Of a stretch of 50,728 nt of DNA, positions 35,908 through 44,362 are shown one piece after another. The stretch lies in contig JAZKEQ010000057.1 in assembly GCA_040386935.1 (NCBI GenBank), positions 1-50,728 on the forward strand. The letters run 5' to 3'. This stretch comes from JABMMZ01 sp040386935. GTDB taxonomy: Bacteria > Bacteroidota > Bacteroidia > NS11-12g > UBA955. The position numbers were made by a program, and so were the translations under genes. Each line of letters starts with the position of its first letter. Positions within the stretch are counted from its first letter, which is position 1. Under the pieces are notes generated by a model. That model searched no databases. It was given only the letters and a program-made list of their open reading frames with translations, and had not been told where the DNA came from.

Positions 35908-37662
35908 ATGAAAAACAATTCATCACTTGTTAGCCAACACAATGCGTTGAATGATGCTGTATTTCGATCTAAGATATTCTTACTCACCATGCGAAGGGTT
36001 GCAATCAATGCACTTAACCCTACCAAACAATTCAAAGACAAGGGACAGATGCAATCATTTCCGGTGATTGCAAAATCTGAAAGCGCTCTTTGGAACCCTG
36101 ATGACAATGCCGAGAACTGGATACTTACAGCCGGTAAAATTCAAAATCTGAGAATTGCTTCACAAATGATTAATGGCAGAGAAGTGCCGGCCGGACAAAC
36201 TTTCAGTTTCTGGCAACACATCGGTAATCCCAATTTTGGAAAAGGCTTTGTTACCGGTCGCGAAATCAGAGAGGGCTGTATAGTACCAACTATTGCGGGT
36301 GGCCTGTGTCAGTTATCCAATGCCTTATACGATGCTGCTTTAAAAGCGAACTTTAACATCATAGAGCGTCACCGCCACACCAAAGTAATCAAAGGTTCAC
36401 TGGCTGAACAAAACAGAGATGCAACAGTAAAATGGAACTACATGGATCTGCGGTTTTCATCCGATTCTGATTTCAGAATTGAGATTGTACTGACTGCCGA
36501 TCAATTGATTGTTGAATTTCGCAGTAAAGACAAAAACAGTACAGCAAACAGTCGGGCTGATATTATCCATAAAGCCTCGACACTGAATGATTGTTATTCA
36601 TGTGGCAATTTGCAATGCTATAAACACCCTGGCGAACAAGCGATAAAAAAAGAAACCGGTATTACCACTTATATCCTTGATGAACACTGGAAAGAATACA
36701 GTGATTACATCAATACCAATGCAGATAAAAAGGATACGTTCATTGTACCATTTCACAACAATCGCTTTTTTAAACCGGTGCGCTATCAGTGGCCAATTAA
36801 AACAAATACCGGAATTAATACAGTTACACAACCGGCTGTGATCCGCTCATTGAAAATGCGATTGTTTTCAAAACGCAATCTATTTTCACTTTCCCTTTCG
36901 CTTGATAAAAACATTGCAGAAGCAGCAGCAAAGCGCATCCCCATTGAAAGTACTCATTTGGTAATTGCTCAAAATCTATTGCCATTCTTAAGTGCGACCG
37001 GTGCTCTAGGTGGTAGAACTTATGATGTATTGATGACCAGACTGCCAATGGAAAAACTTCATGAAAGATTAGATAGTGCCCATTCTAAGTTTCCTGAAAG
37101 CACTACACTGAATGACTTTAGAGCACCGCAAACTTTAATAGACATTGAAAATAAAACCCTAACAGGTGCCCGCCACATCATTACGCCTCATGCAGAAATA
37201 GCTGAGTTATTTAAAAATAAGGTCATTCACCTGCCATGGTATTATCCAAATGCATCACAAGTAAAGCCATTGCATACTGATAAAATTTTATTCCCTGCTT
37301 CTTCACTCGGTCGGAAAGGTGCTTATGAAGTCAGACAATTAGCCTTATCTCAACAACTCACTGTGGTTATAAAAGGCAAGGCCACCGAACATGCCGATTT
37401 CTGGCAAGGCATTCCCATTGAGTTTGCCGAAGGCCTTTCATTTGACTCCATTACTGCTGTTGTATACCCAGCTTATGTTGAACATCAGCCGCGACTGTTA
37501 TTGAGAGCCCTGGCAGCCGGTATGCCTGTTATTGCATCAGATGCCTGTGGATTGGCCCCTCACCCATTGCTCACCATTGTGCCGGTTGGTAACTCCAATG
37601 AATTGATGAGAGCTGCAACAAATCTGTTACAGCATAAAACGCGCGAAAAAGTTTTAAATTAA
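35908..37662 (+). CDS. VanW domain fused to a glycosyltransferase-like domain
   Basis: 584 residues without a signal peptide. Residues about 60-205 form a VanW-type domain with AGQTFSFWQHIG, GREI, the core GGLCQLSNALYDAAL (131-145) and HRHTK. A short cysteine cluster (C229, C232, C237 in CYSCGNLQC) follows and looks like a metal or disulfide knuckle. From about residue 255 the protein resembles a GT4-type glycosyltransferase C-terminal half: LPWYYPNASQ, ILFPASSLGRKGAYEVRQLA and RLLLRALAAGMPVIASDACGL. VanW is known from vanB-type operons but its activity is undefined; the fused transferase suggests a sugar- or cell-wall-related reaction. Confidence 0.82.
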   Translation: MKNNSSLVSQHNALNDAVFRSKIFLLTMRRVAINALNPTKQFKDKGQMQSFPVIAKSESALWNPDDNAENWILTAGKIQNLRIASQMINGREVPAGQTFSFWQHIGNPNFGKGFVTGREIREGCIVPTIAGGLCQLSNALYDAALKANFNIIERHRHTKVIKGSLAEQNRDATVKWNYMDLRFSSDSDFRIEIVLTADQLIVEFRSKDKNSTANSRADIIHKASTLNDCYSCGNLQCYKHPGEQAIKKETGITTYILDEHWKEYSDYINTNADKKDTFIVPFHNNRFFKPVRYQWPIKTNTGINTVTQPAVIRSLKMRLFSKRNLFSLSLSLDKNIAEAAAKRIPIESTHLVIAQNLLPFLSATGALGGRTYDVLMTRLPMEKLHERLDSAHSKFPESTTLNDFRAPQTLIDIENKTLTGARHIITPHAEIAELFKNKVIHLPWYYPNASQVKPLHTDKILFPASSLGRKGAYEVRQLALSQQLTVVIKGKATEHADFWQGIPIEFAEGLSFDSITAVVYPAYVEHQPRLLLRALAAGMPVIASDACGLAPHPLLTIVPVGNSNELMRAATNLLQHKTREKVLN

Positions 37663-37795
37663 TAGATACCTGAATTCAAAAAGCCTGTTTATGGACACCA
37701 TTTGATAAAGCTATTTTCTGCCATTGCAGGTAAAACTTTCGTCAACCATACAATATTCACCCTTCTAAAAAGGTTTTACTATTTTAATAAATAGT

Positions 37796-38419
37796 ATGTG
37801 TTCCAGATTTTTTGTATCAATAGTTTGTGGCCTGTTATTTTTATCTCAAGCCTTTGCCGATGACACCACTTATATCAAAGTCCATTTCCTTTATGGATCA
37901 AAACCCAAATGGGCTCATCGCAAGACAGAATACAAATGGTTTGGCGGTAAAATTGGTGGTCATGTAGGCATAGAGATAGACTCAAATGAAATTCTTAATT
38001 TCCTTCCCTATGGTCGCTTTCATTGGTTTGCCCATAGTAAGAACAGGCATAGCCACTACGCTTTACACGAGCCTGAACAATTTTGGGAAATACTCGGTAA
38101 CACCATAGGCACTGTAAAAAAGGCAACAATAGTCATACCCATTACCGGTCGTCAAAAAAAACAATTGGATAGCTTAAAGCAATTATACATGCGACAAACG
38201 CCATATGATTATGCATTAGCGGGTATGCGCTGCGGTTCTGCTACTTATGAAATACTTGCCCAATTGGGAATTTTAAAACAATACAGCTATAAAAAAACTT
38301 ACCGAAAAATTTATATTCCTAAAAAATTAAGAAGACAATTACTAAATTTGGCCAAACTCAACCACTGGAAAGTGATACGACAGCCGGGTACCGAAAAACG
38401 AAAGTGGGAAGAGGATTAA
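37796..38419 (+). CDS. Secreted permuted papain-fold (NlpC/P60-like) hypothetical protein
   Basis: 207 residues with a signal peptide (about 1-21, ending QAFA). A histidine block GGKIGGHVGIEID near residue 55 precedes a cysteine block YALAGMRCGSATYEILAQLG near residue 145. His before Cys is the order of circularly permuted papain-like folds (YiiX/LRAT type), the reverse of classical NlpC/P60. The role could be a periplasmic amidase or peptidase, but catalysis is inferred only from these two blocks. A small membrane protein gene begins 6 bases after its stop, so they are likely coupled. Confidence 0.6.
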   Translation: MCSRFFVSIVCGLLFLSQAFADDTTYIKVHFLYGSKPKWAHRKTEYKWFGGKIGGHVGIEIDSNEILNFLPYGRFHWFAHSKNRHSHYALHEPEQFWEILGNTIGTVKKATIVIPITGRQKKQLDSLKQLYMRQTPYDYALAGMRCGSATYEILAQLGILKQYSYKKTYRKIYIPKKLRRQLLNLAKLNHWKVIRQPGTEKRKWEED

Positions 38420-38425
38420 AACATT

Positions 38426-38833
38426 ATGAACAGAAAAGATTTTTTAGGCATACTCTGGCGTAAAGCAATTAAACCGGTATTGATATTAATCGCGGTTTAT
38501 TTGATTGTCAAATTTATATTAGCTGTATTTTTAGAGGATAGTAGCGAAAGGGCAATAGTAGAAATATCAGTATTCTTTTTGGCGATCTACATCGGTGCTA
38601 CTGTAGCAGGTATAATCCTTTCTTCTTTGCTAGGGTTATTGTTCAGCATCTTACCGCCTGTCTTCAAAACAATTTTACGAATTGCGGTTGAATTATTATT
38701 CTTCCTCATCCCCATTGCATTTGGCGTCATGTTGTTTTACACTTGGCATCACGACAGGCTCATCGCCATTGCCATATTGGCCTATGTTACCATTAGTCAA
38801 TTGTATTCCATCATAAAAAAAGAAAGTACCTAA
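38426..38833 (+). CDS. Small integral membrane protein
   Basis: 135 residues with about four hydrophobic helices (17-35, 43-72, 80-102, 108-126) and basic ends (MNRKDFLG, IIKKEST). No family was recognised. It follows the papain-fold gene by 6 bases and precedes the DUF1272 gene by 8 bases, so all three probably share a transcript. Confidence 0.68.
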   Translation: MNRKDFLGILWRKAIKPVLILIAVYLIVKFILAVFLEDSSERAIVEISVFFLAIYIGATVAGIILSSLLGLLFSILPPVFKTILRIAVELLFFLIPIAFGVMLFYTWHHDRLIAIAILAYVTISQLYSIIKKEST

Positions 38834-38841
38834 TATTTTAT

Positions 38842-39147
38842 ATGCTAGACATGCGTCCGGTTTGCGAGAATTGCACCAAACCACTTCCGAATGAAACTAC
38901 CGAAGCCATGATATGCACTTTTGAATGCACATTTTGCAGCGACTGTGTCACCAAAATTCTAGAAAATGTTTGTCCGAATTGTGGTGGTGGATTCGAGAAA
39001 CGCCCTACCCGACCGAATACTTGTGCAACTGAGAATTGTATTACAAACTTCCCTGTAGCAACTGAGCAAAGAATAAGGCCTGTCAACAGTGAACATTTGA
39101 GTAGACTCAAACTTATTTTTAAAAATACGGATCCCAGAAAACGCTGA
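38842..39147 (+). CDS. DUF1272 zinc-ribbon-type protein
   Basis: 101 residues. The N-terminal about 60 residues match DUF1272: MRPVCENCTKPLP, ICTFECTFCSDCV and VCPNCGGGFEKRPTRP, with four CxxC-type pairs that should bind zinc. A poorly conserved tail of about 40 residues with two more cysteines follows. The family is small and its function is unknown. It is the last gene of the plus-strand group. Confidence 0.9.
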   Translation: MLDMRPVCENCTKPLPNETTEAMICTFECTFCSDCVTKILENVCPNCGGGFEKRPTRPNTCATENCITNFPVATEQRIRPVNSEHLSRLKLIFKNTDPRKR

Positions 39148-39151
39148 CCTA

Positions 39152-39177
39152 TAAAAAATGCCACCCTTGGGCAGCAT
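39152..39177 (-). terminator. Intrinsic terminator at the end of the polysaccharide operon
   Basis: On the minus strand ATGCTGCC and GGTGGCAT form an 8-bp stem (six Watson-Crick pairs and a tandem G-T/T-G wobble) with a CAAG loop, followed by a run of six Ts (39153-39158 read on the minus strand). It begins 29 nt after the methyltransferase stop, so it ends the minus-strand operon. Read in the plus direction there is no T-run after the stem. Confidence 0.65.
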
Positions 39178-39206
39178 TCAAATTACGTTTTAAAAACTAT
39201 CAGGTA

Positions 39207-40001
39207 TTATTTCTTCTCTAACGTTATCATGTATTGATCACAGCAATATGTAAAGGGAAAATAGTGCTCAATGGCTTTGTCAATACGCATCAATGCTTTC
39301 ATTAAACGGGGATAACGCTCTACAAAGTTTTCTATAAATGGCGGAGGTACTGTAATACAAATACCTTTTAAACTTACTACATTAAAATCTTCCTTCATGG
39401 CTTGTACAACATAAGAAGGGTTGTAATAAAAACACTTGAACATAACGCCTTCAATATTGGCATCGGTACCTCCTTTTTTAAAACGCCTGAATGCTGTTTT
39501 AAATTTCCCCTTAAAAAGCATCACATTTTCCCATGGGCAAATTTTAGGCATAATCACAATGCTTACCCTACCCCCTGACTTTAACAAAGGCGACATGGAC
39601 TTTAAAACCTTATCTAAATTTGGGGTACAATTCAGTCCGCTGAAATTGGAATAAATATAATCGAATGTTTGTGGATGTAAAGTCTCTAACTGTTCAAAAT
39701 TGCATTGCTGTGCTTTGATCTTGTCATGCAATTGTCCTTTTTCAATTTTAGCATTCAATTGTTGTAACATACCCGGAGCATTATCAGTTGCCAAAATGGT
39801 GTGACCTAAACCACCTATGTACAAAGTATCCATACCGGTCCCACAATTTAATTCTAAAATATGTGAAGCAGGTTTTACATATAGCTGTAATTCTTCTCTG
39901 AATTTAGAACGCATGTATTCCGATAACGCATTGTTGGTATACACCTCGTCAAATACTGTCGATTGTTTTGAGAAGGCCTCGCTTACTTTGTGTTCATTCA
40001 T
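39207..40001 (-). CDS. SAM-dependent class I methyltransferase
   Basis: 264 residues from the ATG at 40001; an upstream start would overlap the radical SAM gene. The SAM-binding motif HILELNCGTGMDTLYIGGLG and the second acidic strand ILATDNAPGML are typical of Methyltransf_11/25-type enzymes. The ATG is 4 bases after the stop of the radical SAM gene, so the two are tightly coupled. It is the last gene of the operon before the terminator. The acceptor could be a glycan or lipid product of the pathway; this is not shown by sequence. Confidence 0.85.
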   Translation of the reverse strand: MNEHKVSEAFSKQSTVFDEVYTNNALSEYMRSKFREELQLYVKPASHILELNCGTGMDTLYIGGLGHTILATDNAPGMLQQLNAKIEKGQLHDKIKAQQCNFEQLETLHPQTFDYIYSNFSGLNCTPNLDKVLKSMSPLLKSGGRVSIVIMPKICPWENVMLFKGKFKTAFRRFKKGGTDANIEGVMFKCFYYNPSYVVQAMKEDFNVVSLKGICITVPPPFIENFVERYPRLMKALMRIDKAIEHYFPFTYCCDQYMITLEKK

Positions 40002-40005
40002 TGGA

Positions 40006-41442
40006 TTACAAAGTTTGTTTAAGTCTGAAGCGCTGCAATTGACCCAACAATACATACTTGACATAAGTAAGTAAAGCGTGCAACCATTGCATAGAAATCG
40101 TTTTTGTTTTCAAAATATTCAGGGCCTTGTACTGCCTGTAAATACTGTGGGTAAGGCGGTGCAGGGTTTTATAAAATCCCGGCTGATAGGTATTGTGAAA
40201 CATCATGGCCAATTCATCTGAATCGCTCCAATTCGCTTTGGTTTTTAAATCCTGTTTTACTCTTTCGTAAAACACCGTACCAGGTAGTGGATACGACACT
40301 GAAATACCAATGTCATCGGGCATGGTATCTTTCACCAATTGAATGGTTTTTTGAATATCATTCAACTCTTCTCCGGGATAACCGTATTGCAAAAAGTAGG
40401 CTGCTTTAATGCCATGTTGTTTCAACAGTTGACGGGCTTCTACAATCTGTTCAATTGTGGTACCCTTGTCCATCGCATCCAGTATTTTTTGAGAACCACT
40501 TTCTGCTCCCATCCATACTTCATCACACCCTGAAAGTGCTAATGCTTCAACATATTTTTCTTTTACCAACAAGTCGGCACGCGATTGAATTTTATATTTA
40601 AAATGGATGTTTTCTTTATTCACCAATTCTGCAAAATGAATGACCCATTCAGGTTTTAAACCAAATATATCATCGCAAAACCAGATATGATCAAAATGGA
40701 ACAATGTTTTTATAAGCGCCAATTCTTTCACCACATGTTCAGGACTGCGCATGTTATAAATATTGCCGTATATGGGCTTGGCGCACCAATTACATTTGTA
40801 AGGACAACCACGGGTAGTCGCAATATTCACAGAGAAATAACCGTGCTTCTCCATCCATACTTTTTTATAGGGTGCTATATCCACCAGATCCCAAGCGGGT
40901 AAGGGCATGCTGTCGAGGTCTTTTTTTATTACACGTTTATTGGTTTTTACAATTTCACTACCGTTGAAATACGCCAGTCCCATGATATCTGAAATTGTTC
41001 CTGTATTTGTATGCAATACATTCATCAACTCCAATAAAGTGTATTCAGCCTCCCCTATTATTACATAATCTGCACGGTGCTCAATGTATTTGGCATAATG
41101 ATCCGTAGAATCAGAACTGGCCACTATCACCTTACAACCTTTAGATGCCGCATACTCTTGCATTCTGAATGCGGCCTCACGCATATTAGTGAGACACATT
41201 TTGGTGAGGTAATTAAACCCGTCATCGTATATTACCAGCACTTCGGGTTGAATGCTATCAAATACAGGCATCAACTCATCTGAGCTGTGTGCAAACATGG
41301 TATCAAAAAGTGACACCTCATGGCCATTCTCTCTCAATAAAGCAGCGGCATACAATGTCCCCAATGGCGCGTATGGCATGGCATGTCGCACCTGTTTAGG
41401 GTCGAACTGCATGAAATAAGAATGTGTCAATAATACTTTCAC
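40006..41442 (-). CDS. B12-binding radical SAM protein
   Basis: 478 residues starting at GTG. Residues about 20-150 form a B12-binding-like Rossmann fold (LYAAALLRENGHEVSLFD). The radical SAM [4Fe-4S] motif CPYKCNWC follows in ATTRGCPYKCNWCAKPIYG near residue 210, with GAESGSQKILDAM downstream. This is the BchE/methylase-like group that makes radical modifications or methylations. It lies 12 bases downstream of the nucleotidyltransferase gene and 4 bases before the methyltransferase. Its substrate is unknown; a polysaccharide or lipid-linked sugar is an inference from the operon. Confidence 0.88.
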   Translation of the reverse strand: MKVLLTHSYFMQFDPKQVRHAMPYAPLGTLYAAALLRENGHEVSLFDTMFAHSSDELMPVFDSIQPEVLVIYDDGFNYLTKMCLTNMREAAFRMQEYAASKGCKVIVASSDSTDHYAKYIEHRADYVIIGEAEYTLLELMNVLHTNTGTISDIMGLAYFNGSEIVKTNKRVIKKDLDSMPLPAWDLVDIAPYKKVWMEKHGYFSVNIATTRGCPYKCNWCAKPIYGNIYNMRSPEHVVKELALIKTLFHFDHIWFCDDIFGLKPEWVIHFAELVNKENIHFKYKIQSRADLLVKEKYVEALALSGCDEVWMGAESGSQKILDAMDKGTTIEQIVEARQLLKQHGIKAAYFLQYGYPGEELNDIQKTIQLVKDTMPDDIGISVSYPLPGTVFYERVKQDLKTKANWSDSDELAMMFHNTYQPGFYKTLHRLTHSIYRQYKALNILKTKTISMQWLHALLTYVKYVLLGQLQRFRLKQTL

Positions 41443-41454
41443 TGTCTGTTTATT

Positions 41455-42357
41455 TTACAACCAATTGGAAAATTTTTTGAGAATAATTTTTTGATGATTG
41501 CGGGGATGATTTTTGGAAATATTGATACGGGTTCTGAATGCCAGGTCATAATCTGACATCGGATAACCGGCTTTGTTCCATTTGCGTTTCCATTTTCTAT
41601 CCGTAAAATTCATCAGACTTTGGTTCAAACTTTCCAAGGGGAAAATACCCAAAGTTTTTTCAAAAACAGATTTAACAAAATACTGCTTGTTGGTTATATC
41701 GGTTGTATTGACCTTGAAATGGGGCAATTGTTGCAACGCCCAATGATTGGCTTGTAGAAACTGATGATATGCAGAGGCATTGTATACAGGAACTAAAGTC
41801 GCTATTTCATTGATAACAAAAATATTTTTATCTTCAATTTCGAGACTACTTTCATCAATAAAATAATTCATACAGAAATATTTCTGACGCCCCAAAAGAA
41901 AAGTCAATTTTTTAAACAAGTGCAATAGCGTGCGGCAAATCCACAAGCGATTGTTCGCAGTGATAATAAAAAAATCAAAATCAGTTTTATCATCCGCATA
42001 CTGTTTTGAAAGCGAGCCGGATATACCGACAAAACGCACAAAAGGGAATCGCGACAATAAGCGTCCTACTCTCATAGCCTTTGGCAATAATTCAGAGGCT
42101 TTTTCTTCTCCTTGTATTTTTGTTGCTACAATTTTTGCATCATCTTTAAGGGTATAATGTTCATTGATGAAATATAATTGCCCTTTATCAACTAATTGCT
42201 GTAAATCAGTATTCAACTCATCTATAGTGCAATGGAAAGGCAGAAACCGATAAATTTCTTCGGCTCTTAAAGGATGTTTAAAAATGTTGTAATAGTTGAC
42301 TATTTTTAAAATCTCACTTTCCTTGGTCACAATATCAATTGTATCAGTTAAAATCAA
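41455..42357 (-). CDS. Winged-helix / nucleotidyltransferase-fold protein
   Basis: 300 residues starting at TTG, whose first bases overlap the TGA stop of the sugar transferase gene. The first about 75 residues look like a winged-helix (HPLRAEEIYRFL, DELNTDLQQLVDKGQLYFI). Residues about 105-200 carry the nucleotidyltransferase-fold motif GISGSLSKQYADDKTDFDFFII, with the GS and DxD residues needed for nucleotide and metal binding. The C-terminal part is basic. The fold and position are clear but the substrate is not; a role in modifying a polysaccharide intermediate or in regulation are both possible. Confidence 0.75.
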   Translation of the reverse strand: MILTDTIDIVTKESEILKIVNYYNIFKHPLRAEEIYRFLPFHCTIDELNTDLQQLVDKGQLYFINEHYTLKDDAKIVATKIQGEEKASELLPKAMRVGRLLSRFPFVRFVGISGSLSKQYADDKTDFDFFIITANNRLWICRTLLHLFKKLTFLLGRQKYFCMNYFIDESSLEIEDKNIFVINEIATLVPVYNASAYHQFLQANHWALQQLPHFKVNTTDITNKQYFVKSVFEKTLGIFPLESLNQSLMNFTDRKWKRKWNKAGYPMSDYDLAFRTRINISKNHPRNHQKIILKKFSNWL

Positions 42358-43052
42358 AGTTTAGTTAGTTCGCTTGCCAAATGACGGAATGTCAAAAGGA
42401 CTATTTTTACATCCAGAAGCATCGAATAATGTTTAACATAGTAAATATCTTTTTCAACGCGCCTATAAAGATCAGTTTGGTTATGAACAGGTCCTTTGAA
42501 GCTATTGACCTGTGCCAATCCTGTGATACCGGGTTTTACCAAATGACGTTTATCGTATCCCGAAATGATTGACCTGAATTCAGCATTGTCGTTCAACATG
42601 TGAGGGCGTGGGCCTACGAGGCTCATTTCGCCTTTTAAGACATTAATAAATTGTGGCAATTCATCTAATCCGCTGATGCGCAAAAAACGACCCGCTTTTG
42701 TAATTCTTCTGTCGCCATCTTCTGCTGCTTTGGTATCGGCTTCAGCATTCACCCGCATGGTGCGAAATTTATAGCATTTGTACCACTTGCCATACTTGCC
42801 ACTTCTGATCTGTTTAAACAATGGGCCACTGCCGGTTTCAAGCCAAATTATTAAAGCTAAAATGGGGTACATCCAGCTGAGTACACCAACTACCATTATA
42901 GATGCCGCAACAATATCGACCGTTCGTTTTGTAGCTCTTAATAGTAAAGATTTTTCGGGTAAATTTACATCGCGTACATACGCTTTGATTGCATCATTAA
43001 CTGTTACAGGGTCAATGATTCGGGGTGAATTATGTAATATCGCAGTTTCCAT
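42354..43052 (-). CDS. WcaJ/PglC-type undecaprenyl-phosphate sugar transferase
   Basis: 232 residues from the ATG at 43052; a TTG at 43058 is an alternative. A single N-terminal membrane helix (about 30-55) is followed by the conserved bacterial sugar transferase core: FKQIRSGKYGKWYKCYKFR, ISGLDELPQFINVLKGEMSL and VGPRPHM, then HLVKPGITGLAQVN. The short length resembles PglC rather than the multi-helix WcaJ/WbaP form. It catalyses the priming step, moving a sugar-1-phosphate to undecaprenyl phosphate at the inner membrane. Confidence 0.94.
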   Translation of the reverse strand: METAILHNSPRIIDPVTVNDAIKAYVRDVNLPEKSLLLRATKRTVDIVAASIMVVGVLSWMYPILALIIWLETGSGPLFKQIRSGKYGKWYKCYKFRTMRVNAEADTKAAEDGDRRITKAGRFLRISGLDELPQFINVLKGEMSLVGPRPHMLNDNAEFRSIISGYDKRHLVKPGITGLAQVNSFKGPVHNQTDLYRRVEKDIYYVKHYSMLLDVKIVLLTFRHLASELTKL

Positions 43053-43102
43053 CAACAAAGCTTATTTAGAAAAAACAAAGCACAAAGATGAGTCCAAAAG
43101 TT

Positions 43103-44362
43103 TTAATATTTTCGATTCGGCTTCACAGATGTGAGCAAAACAGAAAAAAATAACGAAAAACTGACAATTCCCACTTCCCTTTCCAGTACAGATTCTGTGA
43201 TAAAACAAGCTGCATATAACAGAATAAATAGTAAAATAGCGGATTGACGATGAACAAGTCCCATATAGCCTAAATAACCAAGCAATGCCATTAACAACAG
43301 CAACCCAACAATCCCACAGGCCATCAGCACTTCCATGTATTGATTGTGATAATTATAATTCAAATAACCATGATCATTGCTACCGCCATTACCGGTGTAC
43401 AAATGATGGGCTTTGATTTTATCATTTAATAGTGGCCTGTTATCACCCGGTGACACCCCCAACAAATAGGCTTGTTTTTCCTCTAAAATTTCAAAACCAA
43501 ATCGGGCCAATACAACGCGAATAGCAACTCCGTCAAAATACATATCAGGAGAGAATTCCTTTTGATAAATAGTTGGAGATGACAAAACCTGAATATCTGA
43601 ATAGCGTTTTCGAACAGGATTATCGGTCATGAGTAGAATAAATATTACCGCCATTATTGAACCCATTGAGAACAGTAATAACATTTTTCTTTTTCTTAGG
43701 CGATAAACTAAAACACCCAAAGACAATAGGGCATACACGATTATCTGTGTTTTGGATGCCAATAATACGACCCCTACTGACAAGACAATCAATACAAGCC
43801 CATACAGATTTTTATGTAAGGCAAACTGTTTCTGAATATTGACTTGAATATATAATGCTGCTGCAATGCACAACATCGACAAGTAAATGGCTGACATCCC
43901 AATCTGATTCGCTAGCGCATGATAAATAAACACCTTAACATCTCCTGCTTGCAAATACTCAAAAGTAGATAGTGACATACAAACCAACAATGCCCCGGTG
44001 ATAGAAATGACAAAAGCATTAAAAAAGAGTGGTCGTAATGCATTCACAATTTTTTTGCGACTGAGAATAATTAATGGTAGGCAGAGCAAGGCAGCCTTTT
44101 GCTCCAATTCGAATCGCCCTATTTCAGGATGATTGGTAAGCGCTAATTGAATAATGTACCAACTGTAAAAGGCAATCGACAACCAGAAAAACTTATCTTG
44201 TTTAACTTCCTTCCATTTCTCTGCAAATTGACATTCTAACAACCAATTGACTGTTAACAAAGCTATACAGGCTACATTTACATGCATATGAAATGGCAGA
44301 CTGACAATAGTAGCCGGCAACAGGTAACTGTAAAGTTTAATATGCCATTCAGGTTTTAACAC
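43103..44362 (-). CDS. O-antigen ligase/polymerase-family membrane protein
   Basis: 419 residues starting at GTG, with about ten to twelve hydrophobic helices. A large periplasmic loop between later helices contains GVSPGDNRPLLNDKIKA and NYNYHNQYMEVLMACG, the Wzy_C pattern with HNQYxE. The gene overlaps the end of the GT4 gene by 14 bases. A second polymerase-like protein (46540-47766) exists in the operon, so one may be the polymerase and the other a ligase; the loop here fits the O-antigen ligase family best. Confidence 0.85.
   Translation of the reverse strand: MLKPEWHIKLYSYLLPATIVSLPFHMHVNVACIALLTVNWLLECQFAEKWKEVKQDKFFWLSIAFYSWYIIQLALTNHPEIGRFELEQKAALLCLPLIILSRKKIVNALRPLFFNAFVISITGALLVCMSLSTFEYLQAGDVKVFIYHALANQIGMSAIYLSMLCIAAALYIQVNIQKQFALHKNLYGLVLIVLSVGVVLLASKTQIIVYALLSLGVLVYRLRKRKMLLLFSMGSIMAVIFILLMTDNPVRKRYSDIQVLSSPTIYQKEFSPDMYFDGVAIRVVLARFGFEILEEKQAYLLGVSPGDNRPLLNDKIKAHHLYTGNGGSNDHGYLNYNYHNQYMEVLMACGIVGLLLLMALLGYLGYMGLVHRQSAILLFILLYAACFITESVLEREVGIVSFSLFFSVLLTSVKPNRKY

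Noticed and set aside
35844..36107. Minus-strand ORF of 87 codons at the VanW start
   Set aside because: Antisense shadow; the VanW frame has clear conserved motifs.
38838..39177. Minus-strand ORFs of 72 and 108 codons opposite DUF1272
   Set aside because: They mirror the Cys-rich DUF1272 gene, which matches its family strongly on the plus strand.
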